Of a DNA stretch of 10,945 nucleotides, positions 1 through 7,738 are shown one piece after another. The number at the start of each line of letters is the position of its first letter. The first letter of the stretch is position 1. The notes under the pieces are model-generated. The model had not been told where the DNA came from. It saw only the letters and a list, made by a program, of their open reading frames with translations, and made no database searches. A program made the position numbers and the translations under genes. The DNA comes from Actinomycetes bacterium (GTDB lineage Bacteria > Actinomycetota > Acidimicrobiia > Acidimicrobiales > RAAP-2), in contig JANXTQ010000111.1 in NCBI GenBank assembly GCA_025352305.1, positions 1-10,945 on the forward strand, in the 5' to 3' direction.

Positions 1-1244
1 ACGAGGGTTCGGTCGTTCACGCCGTTGTAGAACGTCCCTACCGTGACAGCACCACTCGTTGGCAGCATTGCCACTCCTTCGAGCGAGTGGTGTTGAGTTG
101 AGACGTTGGCGCTCGCCATGACGGCCCACGCCTTTCCGGTCCACTGCATCACCAGGGTCTGATCGTACGGACTAGGAAAGTACCGTCCCACGGCAATGAC
201 ATCGTTCGCGCCTCGAGAGGTCACTGACACCAGCTCATTGTTGTGCAAGGTGGTGCTCAAGTTGGGCGAGATGACCATGTTCCACTTCGTGCCGTTCCAA
301 TGAGCCGTAAAGGTGCGATTGCTGTAGGTGGATCCGAGGTGAGTGGCAATGTAGTAGCCCACGGACCACGCGTTCGTCGCAGAGACCGACGTTATGGAGG
401 ACGCCACTGATTGCAGATCTGTGGCGTAACTCGCTGGATAGGTGAGCGGACTCGTCGTGTGCAGGCCGTTCAGATAGGTCTTGACCGAGGCGGCCAAGAT
501 GTACTGCTTCCACGCAGTACCGTTCCAACGATCGAAAAACGGTTGCGTGAAAGATCCGTTCGAAAAAGTTCCGACGGCCCAGATCTGCTTGCCGCTCGTT
601 CCGGGAATCACCGACACGCCCGACAACGCGGCAGTAAAAGTTCCGGCCTTAACTTTTCCGGGATTCGGCACGGCAATGTTCTGCCACAACTTGCCGTTGA
701 AGTGCATGACGAGCGGGCGAGGGTGCTGGCCGACGCCGTGATTACTGCCGACCGCCCACACTGAGGTCGGAGACGCTACGGCCACCGCGTCGAGTTCGCT
801 AGCGGTGATCCCTGCGGGCGATCCTGTCGAAACGACCGACCACTTTCCCGATGCGTACTTTTCAATCAGGCTGTACGACGTCTTGCTCGTGCTCTTGTAA
901 TAGGTGCCAACGGCGAACGCCAATTGAGCGCTCGCGGTTGCCACGCCGTAGAGAGTGTTGTGCTGAGACCCTGAAACGAAAGGTGCCGTGTTGGCCGACC
1001 AGGACGATCCACTGCCGCTGAGAATAAGTCCTCGGTCCACGACACCGTTGTAGGTCTCACCTACGGCAAAGATCAACTTGGATGATGCTGCAGCGACGGC
1101 GTGCAACTCATTGTGGTTCGAACCGACATTTGTTGTGGAAACGACTGAAAATGAGCCGGCACCATACGCGGGCACAGCCAAGGCCATGAGGGCCACTGCG
1201 CTGAGCGCCCCGACTGAGTGGCGAAACCAATTTTTCTTCATCAT
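1..1244 (-). CDS. Secreted seven-repeat beta-propeller-like protein (partial, C-terminus off the left edge)
   Basis: An open frame runs from ATG at 1244 to the window edge, 414 codons without a stop. The N-terminus is a good Sec signal peptide: MMKK, then a hydrophobic stretch ending near VPAYGA, so the protein is probably exported. The mature part holds seven blade-like repeats. Each has an H-N/S-x-L-x-x-V start, an AVG core (AVGET, AVGTY, AVGSN, AVGTF, SVGYY, AVGRY, TVGTF) and usually a W-N-G-x-x-W strand. The mature N-terminus (SFSVVSTTN) resembles the last strand of a blade, which suggests ring closure from the N-terminus. The fourth-to-fifth repeat junction carries a longer insertion. 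The start is chosen for an AAGGAT ribosome site 9 nt upstream. It is a paralogue of the upstream lipoprotein gene. Function is unknown; propellers of this kind usually bind ligands or partners. No catalytic motif was seen. Confidence 0.85.
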   Translation of the reverse strand, partial: MMKKNWFRHSVGALSAVALMALAVPAYGAGSFSVVSTTNVGSNHNELHAVAAASSKLIFAVGETYNGVVDRGLILSGSGSSWSANTAPFVSGSQHNTLYGVATASAQLAFAVGTYYKSTSKTSYSLIEKYASGKWSVVSTGSPAGITASELDAVAVASPTSVWAVGSNHGVGQHPRPLVMHFNGKLWQNIAVPNPGKVKAGTFTAALSGVSVIPGTSGKQIWAVGTFSNGSFTQPFFDRWNGTAWKQYILAASVKTYLNGLHTTSPLTYPASYATDLQSVASSITSVSATNAWSVGYYIATHLGSTYSNRTFTAHWNGTKWNMVISPNLSTTLHNNELVSVTSRGANDVIAVGRYFPSPYDQTLVMQWTGKAWAVMASANVSTQHHSLEGVAMLPTSGAVTVGTFYNGVNDRTL

Positions 1245-1253
1245 GGGTTTTCC

Positions 1254-1259
1254 ATCCTT
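1254..1259 (-). promoter_or_regulatory. Ribosome binding site of the secreted propeller gene
   Basis: AAGGAT on the minus strand lies 9 nt before ATG at 1244 and 12 nt before the second ATG at 1241, which favours the first. The 58-bp gap to the upstream lipoprotein gene has no obvious terminator, which agrees with co-transcription. Confidence 0.6.
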
Positions 1260-1302
1260 ATATTCACCGTTGAGCCTAGGTCAGCGTTTTGCATTGATTC
1301 GG

Positions 1303-2499
1303 TCAACATTGACAACGCACCGTCAAGGTCCGATCTGCCGTGGCGTTGAAGTACTTTCCTACTCCCAGCGGAACGGACCCTTTGCGAGTGGCCACCCCGA
1401 GAAGCTCGTTGTGAAGACCTCCCGATTTGGGCGATGAGGCGAGGACCCAACGCTCACCGGTCCACTGCAAAATGACCGACACGTCCGCGTGACCCGCGAA
1501 ATAGTTGCCAACGGCGTAGGCGCGTCCGGCGGAGTCAGTCGCCACGGCACTGAGCACATAGTGATGCGTCAGGCGCCTAGGAACTTCTTGAAGATCCCAG
1601 TCCCGAGAGTCCCAGTGTTCAATGACGGCAAAGGACGAACCGTTGTGAATGTCATTTCCGACGGCCCACGCATTGTTCGCCGTCGTTGCGGTGATGCCGA
1701 GAAGCACGTTGGAGTAAGGGCCACGATTGGGACTCGACTGAATGCGCCAGATTCCTCCCACATACTGCAGTATCAGCGTGATCGTGCGATTGAGGACAAA
1801 CTCACTGCCTACTGCCCACACAGGGCCACCAGATTTCGCCGCGGTGACGGAATTGAGATCACTAAATGTTCCTAGGAAAGTCGGAGTGGGTTCGATCTGC
1901 CAGGTTCGTCCATTCCAGTGCTCGATCAATGCGTGATCAGAAGCATTGGAATTTGTGTCGTAGTGACCTACTGCCCACACGTCGTTAGCCGATCGCGCCA
2001 CGACTCCGTCGAGCTCGTTGTGAAAGTTACCGACATTGGGCGACATCACAATCGACCATTGCGTGCCGTTCCAGTGTTCCACGAGAGTTCGCTCTTGGCC
2101 GGAAATGGGAGCGTATCGACCCACTGCCCACACGTCGTTATACGACGTTCCGGAAACAGAATCGAACTCGTTGTGCTTCGAGCTCGCATTAGGTGAACTC
2201 ACGACACTCCACGATCCATTGTGAAGCGTTTCCGTCAAGGTTCGATCTGCTGTGCCGTTGAAGTAGTCGCCAACGGCCCACGCTCGGGTCTTGGTGTAGG
2301 TAATGGCGTTGAGAACGTTGTGAGAGTTCGACGCGTTGCTCGAACGGTCCTGGATCCACGCCGACACCACCGTTCTCGGAATTGATGAAGTCGTTGTCGT
2401 AGTTTTTATGACAACCGACGACGATCCGCAAGCACTGAGACACAGCGAACTCATAACTAGTGCGACAAGAACTGGCGCTGCGTGGCGACGAGTAGTCAC
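1303..2499 (-). CDS. Lipoprotein with seven propeller-blade-like repeats
   Basis: The start is GTG at 2499, overlapping the upstream dehydrogenase stop as GTGA. The longer frame upstream reads Arg-rich antisense-like sequence within the dehydrogenase gene. The 398-residue product begins with a short lipoprotein signal peptide (TTRRHAAPVLVALVMSS) and a lipobox LSAC with Cys24, followed by a Thr/Ser-rich linker. It is therefore probably lipid-anchored and surface exposed. Seven repeats follow, marked by WAVGDY, WAVGRY, WAVGHY, WAVGSE, WAVGND, YAVGNY and LGVGKY. Each is preceded by an HNxLxxV-like start and most are followed by EHWNGxxW and SPN. The seventh stops just after DRTLT, while the region before repeat 1 (AWIQDRSSNAS) looks like the missing W..SPN strand, so a 'velcro'-closed seven-bladed ring is inferred. 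No enzyme motif was seen and the ligand is unknown. Confidence 0.85.
   Translation of the reverse strand: MTTRRHAAPVLVALVMSSLCLSACGSSSVVIKTTTTTSSIPRTVVSAWIQDRSSNASNSHNVLNAITYTKTRAWAVGDYFNGTADRTLTETLHNGSWSVVSSPNASSKHNEFDSVSGTSYNDVWAVGRYAPISGQERTLVEHWNGTQWSIVMSPNVGNFHNELDGVVARSANDVWAVGHYDTNSNASDHALIEHWNGRTWQIEPTPTFLGTFSDLNSVTAAKSGGPVWAVGSEFVLNRTITLILQYVGGIWRIQSSPNRGPYSNVLLGITATTANNAWAVGNDIHNGSSFAVIEHWDSRDWDLQEVPRRLTHHYVLSAVATDSAGRAYAVGNYFAGHADVSVILQWTGERWVLASSPKSGGLHNELLGVATRKGSVPLGVGKYFNATADRTLTVRCQC
1322..1353 (-). repeat. Near-identical DNA repeat, copy in blade 7 of the lipoprotein gene
   Basis: This 32-bp stretch matches 2234-2265 at 29 of 32 positions in the same orientation. It encodes YFNATADRTLT in the last repeat. 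The other repeats in the gene agree mainly at protein level, so this pair is unusually well conserved in DNA. Confidence 0.7.
2234..2265 (-). repeat. Near-identical DNA repeat, copy in blade 1 of the lipoprotein gene
   Basis: Partner of 1322-1353 (29 of 32 bases identical). It encodes YFNGTADRTLT in the first repeat. Similarity between the first and last blades suggests recent duplication, gene conversion or constraint at the ring closure. Confidence 0.7.
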
Positions 2500-3410
2500 A
2501 GATCGTCGATCATGGGATCTCCGCCGAGGCGGGCGTTGGTTTCGATGACCGCGGCGAGAATTGGCATCTGGATGCCGTGATCTCGAGCAAAAGAGATGAA
2601 TGCGGCGGAGTCTTTCGGCAAACACGCTCCGGCGAAGGGCGCACCTCCTCGAGTTCCGTATCGAGGATTCCAGAGGCCTTCTGCACCGTTTAACACTGCG
2701 TCGAAAGCCACCGAAGAGTCAATGCCCATTGTGGTGAATGTCTCGTGCAGTTCATTGAAAAAACTGATCTTGGCCGCATTAAAAAGATTTGATGTGTATT
2801 TAGCGGCTTCGGCTTCACGGTTGGTCATTGTGATGACCGGCACGTCGGGCCAAGCTTCGTAGAACAGGCGCATCGCTTTTTCACTCGCGTCGTCGCGTGC
2901 GCCGATCACGATTACCCGCGGGTCGTCAAAATCTTGTGTGGCGCTGGCGGCTCTCAAGAACTCCGGATTCATCGATAGACCAAAGCTTTCGTGGCCGCTG
3001 CGACCGGAACACTCTTCGAGTATTCGAGCGACGACCTCGTCGGTGGTACCCGGCGGGACCGTACTGCGAACGACCACGCAGGCCCAGTCGTCGCGTTTGG
3101 CGAGCGCGTTGCCCACGCACTGAGCTGCTGAGCGCATGGGTCCGAGGTCGACTCGCCCGTTCGTAGTCGGCGTTGGAACCGAGAGCAAGTAAAAGTCTGG
3201 AGACAACTCGGCAAGTTGCGTTGGTTCGTACGCTGTAAAACCTTCTTCGCGGAGAGCTTCGATCCGCTCGCGCGACGTGTCGAAAATCGTCGTGTCGAAT
3301 CCGCGCGAGACCAGTCCTCGGCCGGTCGCTACGCCGACAACGCCGCCTCCAATAATGGCGACCGAAATGCGCGAGGAGCCCGAGATCTCTGGATGTATGC
3401 CTGCCGACAC
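2496..3410 (-). CDS. Short UDP-glucose/GDP-mannose dehydrogenase-family protein
   Basis: Family members oxidise a UDP- or GDP-sugar to the uronate with NAD in the cytoplasm, feeding polysaccharide synthesis. With GTG 3410 the product is 304 residues. The N-terminal Rossmann domain has GGGVVG (21-26) and Asp44 at the end of strand 2. STVPPGTT includes Thr117, and NPEFL has Glu150. The central domain has KYTSN (Lys204, Asn208) and the active-site motif CLPKD (Cys263, Asp267). The protein ends about 37 residues later, so the usual C-terminal nucleotide-sugar-binding domain of the roughly 390-450 residue family is absent. The position that is normally Glu in 'NPEFLRE' is Ala154. The start is supported by GAGGAG 6 nt upstream; the frame stays open to 3647, but that part runs into groES and lacks family sequence. 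The stop overlaps the lipoprotein start. It could be an active short form, a partner subunit or a degenerate enzyme, and the substrate is unknown. Confidence 0.85.
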   Translation of the reverse strand: MSAGIHPEISGSSRISVAIIGGGVVGVATGRGLVSRGFDTTIFDTSRERIEALREEGFTAYEPTQLAELSPDFYLLSVPTPTTNGRVDLGPMRSAAQCVGNALAKRDDWACVVVRSTVPPGTTDEVVARILEECSGRSGHESFGLSMNPEFLRAASATQDFDDPRVIVIGARDDASEKAMRLFYEAWPDVPVITMTNREAEAAKYTSNLFNAAKISFFNELHETFTTMGIDSSVAFDAVLNGAEGLWNPRYGTRGGAPFAGACLPKDSAAFISFARDHGIQMPILAAVIETNARLGGDPMIDDL

Positions 3411-3416
3411 GGCGAT

Positions 3417-3422
3417 CTCCTC
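3417..3422 (-). promoter_or_regulatory. Ribosome binding site deciding the dehydrogenase start
   Basis: GAGGAG on the minus strand lies 6 nt before GTG 3410. It decides for this start over the longer open frame reaching 3647, which would overlap the divergent groES gene and its operators. Confidence 0.7.
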
Positions 3423-3484
3423 GAGTTGGTCGCCGAACTTCGGTCGCCCCAACCTCAATCTACGTGTTCGGCATACGGCCGGTG

Positions 3485-3490
3485 TGTATA
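3485..3490 (-). promoter_or_regulatory. Possible -10 element for the dehydrogenase-propeller operon
   Basis: TATACA on the minus strand follows an A-rich run, about 75 nt before the GTG start, in the divergent intergenic region. The best -35 candidate (TCGACA) is about 20 nt away, which is too far for a standard promoter. The call is tentative. Confidence 0.25.
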
Positions 3491-3557
3491 TTTTTCGCCG
3501 ATTCGTACCGTGTCGATCAGATTTTGATGCCGTATTTTCGAGGCGGGGTGCTCCGTG

Positions 3558-3584
3558 TTGGCACTCGGGTGCTTCGTCTGCTAA
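3558..3584 (+). promoter_or_regulatory. CIRCE-like HrcA operator, copy 1
   Basis: TTGGCACTC-N9-GTCTGCTAA has exactly the CIRCE layout (consensus TTAGCACTC-N9-GAGTGCTAA, the HrcA repressor site of groE operons). The left arm matches 8 of 9 and the right arm 7 of 9. It overlaps the predicted groESL promoter, as expected for a repressor site. Confidence 0.75.
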
Positions 3585-3587
3585 ATT
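3558..3587 (+). promoter_or_regulatory. Predicted sigma-70-like promoter of groESL
   Basis: TTGGCA (3558-3563) and TAAATT (3582-3587) are separated by 18 bp, placing the transcript start near 3594, inside the second operator. The -35 matches TTGACA at 5 of 6 positions and the -10 matches TATAAT at 4 of 6. Overlap with both CIRCE copies fits HrcA repression. Confidence 0.5.
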
Positions 3588-3612
3588 GGCAATCGCAACT
3601 TTCGAGTGCCAA
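3586..3612 (+). promoter_or_regulatory. CIRCE-like HrcA operator, copy 2
   Basis: TTGGCAATC-N9-GAGTGCCAA starts one base after copy 1 ends. The right arm matches the CIRCE consensus at 8 of 9 and the left arm at 7 of 9. The outer arms of the two copies (3558-3566 and 3604-3612) are perfect reverse complements of each other. The site lies 24 bp before the groES start. Confidence 0.7.
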
Positions 3613-3620
3613 TACCGCAC

Positions 3621-3626
3621 AGGAGG
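3621..3626 (+). promoter_or_regulatory. Ribosome binding site of groES
   Basis: A perfect AGGAGG lies 9 nt before ATG 3636. It fixes the groES start there rather than at an in-frame upstream ATG at 3606, which lies inside the operator. Confidence 0.85.
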
Positions 3627-3635
3627 CTTTACGTC

Positions 3636-3929
3636 ATGCAACTGCACCCCCTAGAAGACCGAATCGTGGTCCGACCCAACGGAGCTGAGGCCACTACGGC
3701 CTCCGGCCTCGTTATTCCGGACACCGCCAAGGAGAAGCCCCAGCAGGGTGAGGTCCTCGCGGCCGGTCCCGGCCGTCGCGCCGAGACCTCTGGCGAACTC
3801 ATTCCGACCGGAGTCAAAGTTGGCGACACCGTCGTCTACTCCAAGTACGGCGGCACGGAGATCACCGTGGACGGCGAGGAACTGTTGATTCTCTCCGGCC
3901 GCGACGTGCTCGCGACCATCACCAAGTAG
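3636..3929 (+). CDS. groES: Co-chaperonin GroES (Cpn10)
   Basis: GroES forms the heptameric lid that closes the GroEL folding chamber in the cytoplasm. The product is 97 residues, the normal family length, beginning [14 protein letters not shown]. The mobile loop (about 16-33) carries the hydrophobic tripeptide LVI at 25-27, which contacts GroEL. The following GEVLAAGPG and the [13 protein letters not shown] segment are typical of the family, and the C-terminus is DVLATITK. A perfect AGGAGG precedes the start. The gene is followed after 46 bp by groEL and is preceded by two CIRCE-like operators, so HrcA-controlled heat induction is expected. Confidence 0.97.
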   Translation: MQLHPLEDRIVVRPNGAEATTASGLVIPDTAKEKPQQGEVLAAGPGRRAETSGELIPTGVKVGDTVVYSKYGGTEITVDGEELLILSGRDVLATITK

Positions 3930-3966
3930 TCCTCGGTCGCTCCGCGACCTCCCTACGAATATCTAA

Positions 3967-5613
<1,647 letters not shown>

Positions 5614-5615
5614 CC

Positions 5616-5637
5616 CTTGTCCCACGGACAAGTTTTT
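5616..5637 (+). terminator. Intrinsic terminator after groEL
   Basis: A 7-bp perfect stem CTTGTCC/GGACAAG with a 3-base CAC loop is followed directly by TTTTT. It begins two bases after the groEL stop codon and should end the groESL transcript. Confidence 0.8.
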
Positions 5638-5640
5638 AGT

Positions 5641-5666
5641 CGGCCGGACCCCTCGGGGTCCGGCCG
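5641..5666. repeat. Perfect 12-bp GC-rich inverted repeat downstream of groEL
   Basis: CGGCCGGACCCC and its exact reverse complement are separated by two bases, so the RNA hairpin would open to a loop of about 4-6 bases. No T-run follows on either strand. It lies 4 bp after the T-tract of the intrinsic terminator. It may be a backup terminator, an RNA 3'-end stabiliser or a protein site. Confidence 0.65.
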
Positions 5667-5715
5667 AACTGTTGTTGGCGGCGCACGGGTGAATAACTAT
5701 TCGAACGACGGCTCC

Positions 5716-5721
5716 TAGGTT
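5716..5721 (+). promoter_or_regulatory. Possible -10 element giving a leaderless NUDIX transcript
   Basis: TAGGTT fits the TANNNT pattern and ends 6 bases before the GTG start at 5728, so transcription would begin at or next to the start codon. No convincing Shine-Dalgarno sequence lies upstream and no clear -35 was seen. Leaderless mRNAs are common in actinobacteria. Confidence 0.35.
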
Positions 5722-5727
5722 GTAGCC

Positions 5728-6507
5728 GTGCCTTTCGATGATCACGACTATCCCCAGATCATCCCCACGCCAGCTCACGTGCTTCCAGGTGGCCCCGCGC
5801 CGTGGCATCACCTCGATCTCAGTCAGCGCCAACACGTCTCGCTGGAGAGAATTGAAAGCGCTCTGCGTGCGAGCGTGCGACACTTCGAGGCTTCATCACC
5901 TCCCGAACAACCAGCCGAATTAGCAACTCTCACTGCCAGTGAAGTGCCACGGCCCATCACTCGTCGTTCGGCGGTGCTCGTGGCGCTGTTTGAAGAGAAT
6001 GGGGAAACTCGAGTTGTGCTGACTCGACGCAGCGTGGATCTGAAGAATCACCGCGGAGAGGTGGCCCTGCCCGGTGGCCGAAGCGACGAGGGAGAGACCT
6101 CGAGCGAAACGGCACTTCGCGAAGCGTTCGAAGAGATTGGACTAGCTCCCGGTGCCGTACGCATCGTTGGGTGGCTCAGCCCCATTGTCACTTTTGCCTC
6201 CGGATCAGCGATTCAACCCATTGTGGGACTACTCGACGAGCGACCCGTGCTGACGGCGAATCCGCAGGAGGTCGAGCGGATATTCGACGTGGCGCTGAGT
6301 GAATTAATGGCGGAGGGAAACTTCGTCGAGCAGCGCTGGCGACGAGATGTGCCGCGTCCCGGCGCCGATGCCGACGGAACATTTCCGATCTACTTTTATC
6401 GAGTTCCCGGTGAAGTGGTGTGGGGCGCGACGGCGCGAGTGTTGACCGAACTGTTGGCACTGGTCACCGAGACCCACAGCGCCATGCCGCGGTGGGTGGT
6501 TGGTTAG
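5728..6507 (+). CDS. NUDIX hydrolase, CoA pyrophosphatase (NudL/YeaB)-like
   Basis: NUDIX enzymes cleave nucleoside diphosphates linked to another group. The NudL-type subgroup hydrolyses coenzyme A to 3',5'-ADP and phosphopantetheine. The 259-residue product has the NUDIX box GX5EX7REAFEEIGL at 117-139, with metal-binding glutamates at 132, 135 and 136. Immediately before it is a LTRRS...HRGEVALPGG segment (98-117) resembling the NuCoA motif of CoA pyrophosphatases. About 75 N-terminal residues precede the domain, longer than in minimal NudL proteins. The start is GTG 5728, with no good ribosome site. It is a single gene between the groEL terminator and guaB3. The exact substrate is inferred from the motif only; another nucleotide substrate is possible. 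Confidence 0.88.
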   Translation: MPFDDHDYPQIIPTPAHVLPGGPAPWHHLDLSQRQHVSLERIESALRASVRHFEASSPPEQPAELATLTASEVPRPITRRSAVLVALFEENGETRVVLTRRSVDLKNHRGEVALPGGRSDEGETSSETALREAFEEIGLAPGAVRIVGWLSPIVTFASGSAIQPIVGLLDERPVLTANPQEVERIFDVALSELMAEGNFVEQRWRRDVPRPGADADGTFPIYFYRVPGEVVWGATARVLTELLALVTETHSAMPRWVVG

Positions 6508-6528
6508 GTCTCTCGGGTAGATTAGATA
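6500..6528 (+). promoter_or_regulatory. Weak promoter candidate for guaB3-guaA-helicase
   Basis: TTGGTT (6500-6505) and TAGATA (6523-6528) are 17 bp apart, overlapping the end of the NUDIX gene. Each matches its consensus at only 3 of 6 positions; TAGATT at 6518 is an alternative -10. Read-through from the NUDIX gene is equally possible, since no terminator is visible in the 67-bp gap. Confidence 0.25.
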
Positions 6529-6574
6529 GATCGTCGGGGGCGGACGAAACCACAATCGAGGCTGCGGAGGCACT

Positions 6575-7738
6575 ATGGCGGAAGTCGAAATCGGGATCTA
6601 CAAATCAGCCCGTCAGGCGTACGGATTCGACGACATCGCGATTGTCCCTTCGAGGCGAACCCGTGACCCCGAAGACGTTGATATTTCGTGGCAACTCGAT
6701 GCGTACCGCTTTGAACTTCCCCTGATGGCGTCGGCGATGGACGGCGTTGTTTCACCGGCCACGGCTATTGAAATCGGCCAACTCGGAGGACTAGGGGTAC
6801 TGAACCTCGAAGGTCTCTGGACCCGTTACGACGACCCCATGGCGCTCTTCGACGAAATTCGTGAATTGGATAACGACAAGGCCACTGCGCGCATGCAGCA
6901 GATGTACTTAGAGCCAATCAAGCTGGAACTGGTTACTCAACGCATCAAGGAGATGAAGGCGGCGGGAATCACGACGTCGGCGTCGGTCACGCCCCAGCGC
7001 ACCAACTGGATGGCGACGGCGATTGCCGAAGCGGAGTTGGACATTCTCGTTATTCAGGGCACTGTTGTTTCGGCCGAGCACGTTTCAAAGACGGTCGAGC
7101 CGCTCAACTTGAAGAAGTTCATTCGCGAGTTCGAAATTCCTACGATTGTCGGTGGGTGCGCGTCGTATCAAGCCGCACTCCACCTCATGCGCACGGGCGC
7201 CGTTGGCGTGCTCGTTGGAGTGGGACCGGGCAACGCCTGCACCACCCGAGGAGTCCTCGGTATCGGTGTTCCTCAAGCGACAGCAATTGCTGACGTCGCG
7301 GGAGCTCGCATGCGCCACCTCGACGAAACCGGTGTCTACGTCCACGTCATCGCCGACGGCGGAATGAGTCGCGGCGGCGACATTGCTAAGGCGATTGCAT
7401 GCGGCGCTGACGCGGTCATGATTGGCTCGCCGCTGTCGAGTGCGATTGAAGCGCCGGCTCGCGGTTTTCACTGGGGAATGGCGACGTTTCATCCGACGCT
7501 TCCGCGCGGAGCACGTGTCAAGACCGAGATTCGCGGATCCCTCAAGGAGATTCTGCTCGGCCCCGCTAACGAAAACGACGGTCGCATGAACCTCTTCGGC
7601 GCCCTTCGCACCTCTATGGCCATATGTGGTTACGAGACTCTCAAAGAGTTTCAAAAAGCCGAAGTGATGCTCGCACCGTCACTGCAAACTGAAGGTAAGC
7701 AACTTCAGCGTGCCCAGGGTGTCGGCATGGGGCATTGA
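6575..7738 (+). CDS. guaB3: GuaB3-family IMP dehydrogenase-related protein
   Basis: A member of the IMP dehydrogenase/GMP reductase TIM-barrel family, acting in cytoplasmic purine metabolism. It has 387 residues and no CBS-domain pair, unlike canonical GuaB (about 490). Motifs include an N-terminal [16 protein letters not shown], the catalytic loop [17 protein letters not shown] with Cys222, [20 protein letters not shown] from Asp261 and VMIGSPL, the phosphate-binding region. It ends in a [13 protein letters not shown] tail resembling actinobacterial GuaB3. GGAGG precedes ATG 6575. The stop overlaps the guaA TTG start (TTGA), so the two are translationally coupled and may act in sequence, IMP to XMP to GMP. 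Cyanobacterial GuaB3 is reported to be an IMP dehydrogenase, while the role of the actinobacterial group is unsettled. GMP reductase activity cannot be excluded from sequence alone. Confidence 0.9.
   Translation: MAEVEIGIYKSARQAYGFDDIAIVPSRRTRDPEDVDISWQLDAYRFELPLMASAMDGVVSPATAIEIGQLGGLGVLNLEGLWTRYDDPMALFDEIRELDNDKATARMQQMYLEPIKLELVTQRIKEMKAAGITTSASVTPQRTNWMATAIAEAELDILVIQGTVVSAEHVSKTVEPLNLKKFIREFEIPTIVGGCASYQAALHLMRTGAVGVLVGVGPGNACTTRGVLGIGVPQATAIADVAGARMRHLDETGVYVHVIADGGMSRGGDIAKAIACGADAVMIGSPLSSAIEAPARGFHWGMATFHPTLPRGARVKTEIRGSLKEILLGPANENDGRMNLFGALRTSMAICGYETLKEFQKAEVMLAPSLQTEGKQLQRAQGVGMGH

Noticed and set aside
1258..1263. TATAAG as a separate promoter -10 for the left-edge propeller gene
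   Set aside because: It overlaps the AAGGAT ribosome site, and the nearest -35-like CTGACC has a 16-bp spacer. The transcript would begin after the ribosome site, so operon read-through is simpler.
1800..2140. Recurring 'actgcccacac' words as a possible repeat array or CRISPR
   Set aside because: They are codons for the WAVG core of the protein repeats, spaced by blade length, with no identical repeats or spacers.
2500..2625. Upstream extension of the lipoprotein gene to ATG 2625
   Set aside because: The added 42 residues are Arg-rich, lie inside the dehydrogenase gene and would place the lipoprotein signal peptide internally. GTG 2499 puts the lipobox Cys at residue 24.
3606..3635. Earlier groES start at ATG 3606
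   Set aside because: It lies within the second CIRCE-like operator; ATG 3636 has a perfect ribosome site and begins with family-typical sequence.
3411..3647. Upstream extension of the dehydrogenase gene to ATG 3647
   Set aside because: It would cover the groESL promoter, both operators and the groES start, and the sequence has no family similarity. GTG 3410 has a GAGGAG ribosome site.
7085..7654. Minus-strand open frame (189 codons) opposite guaB3
   Set aside because: It is antisense to a well-supported gene and has no recognisable motif.
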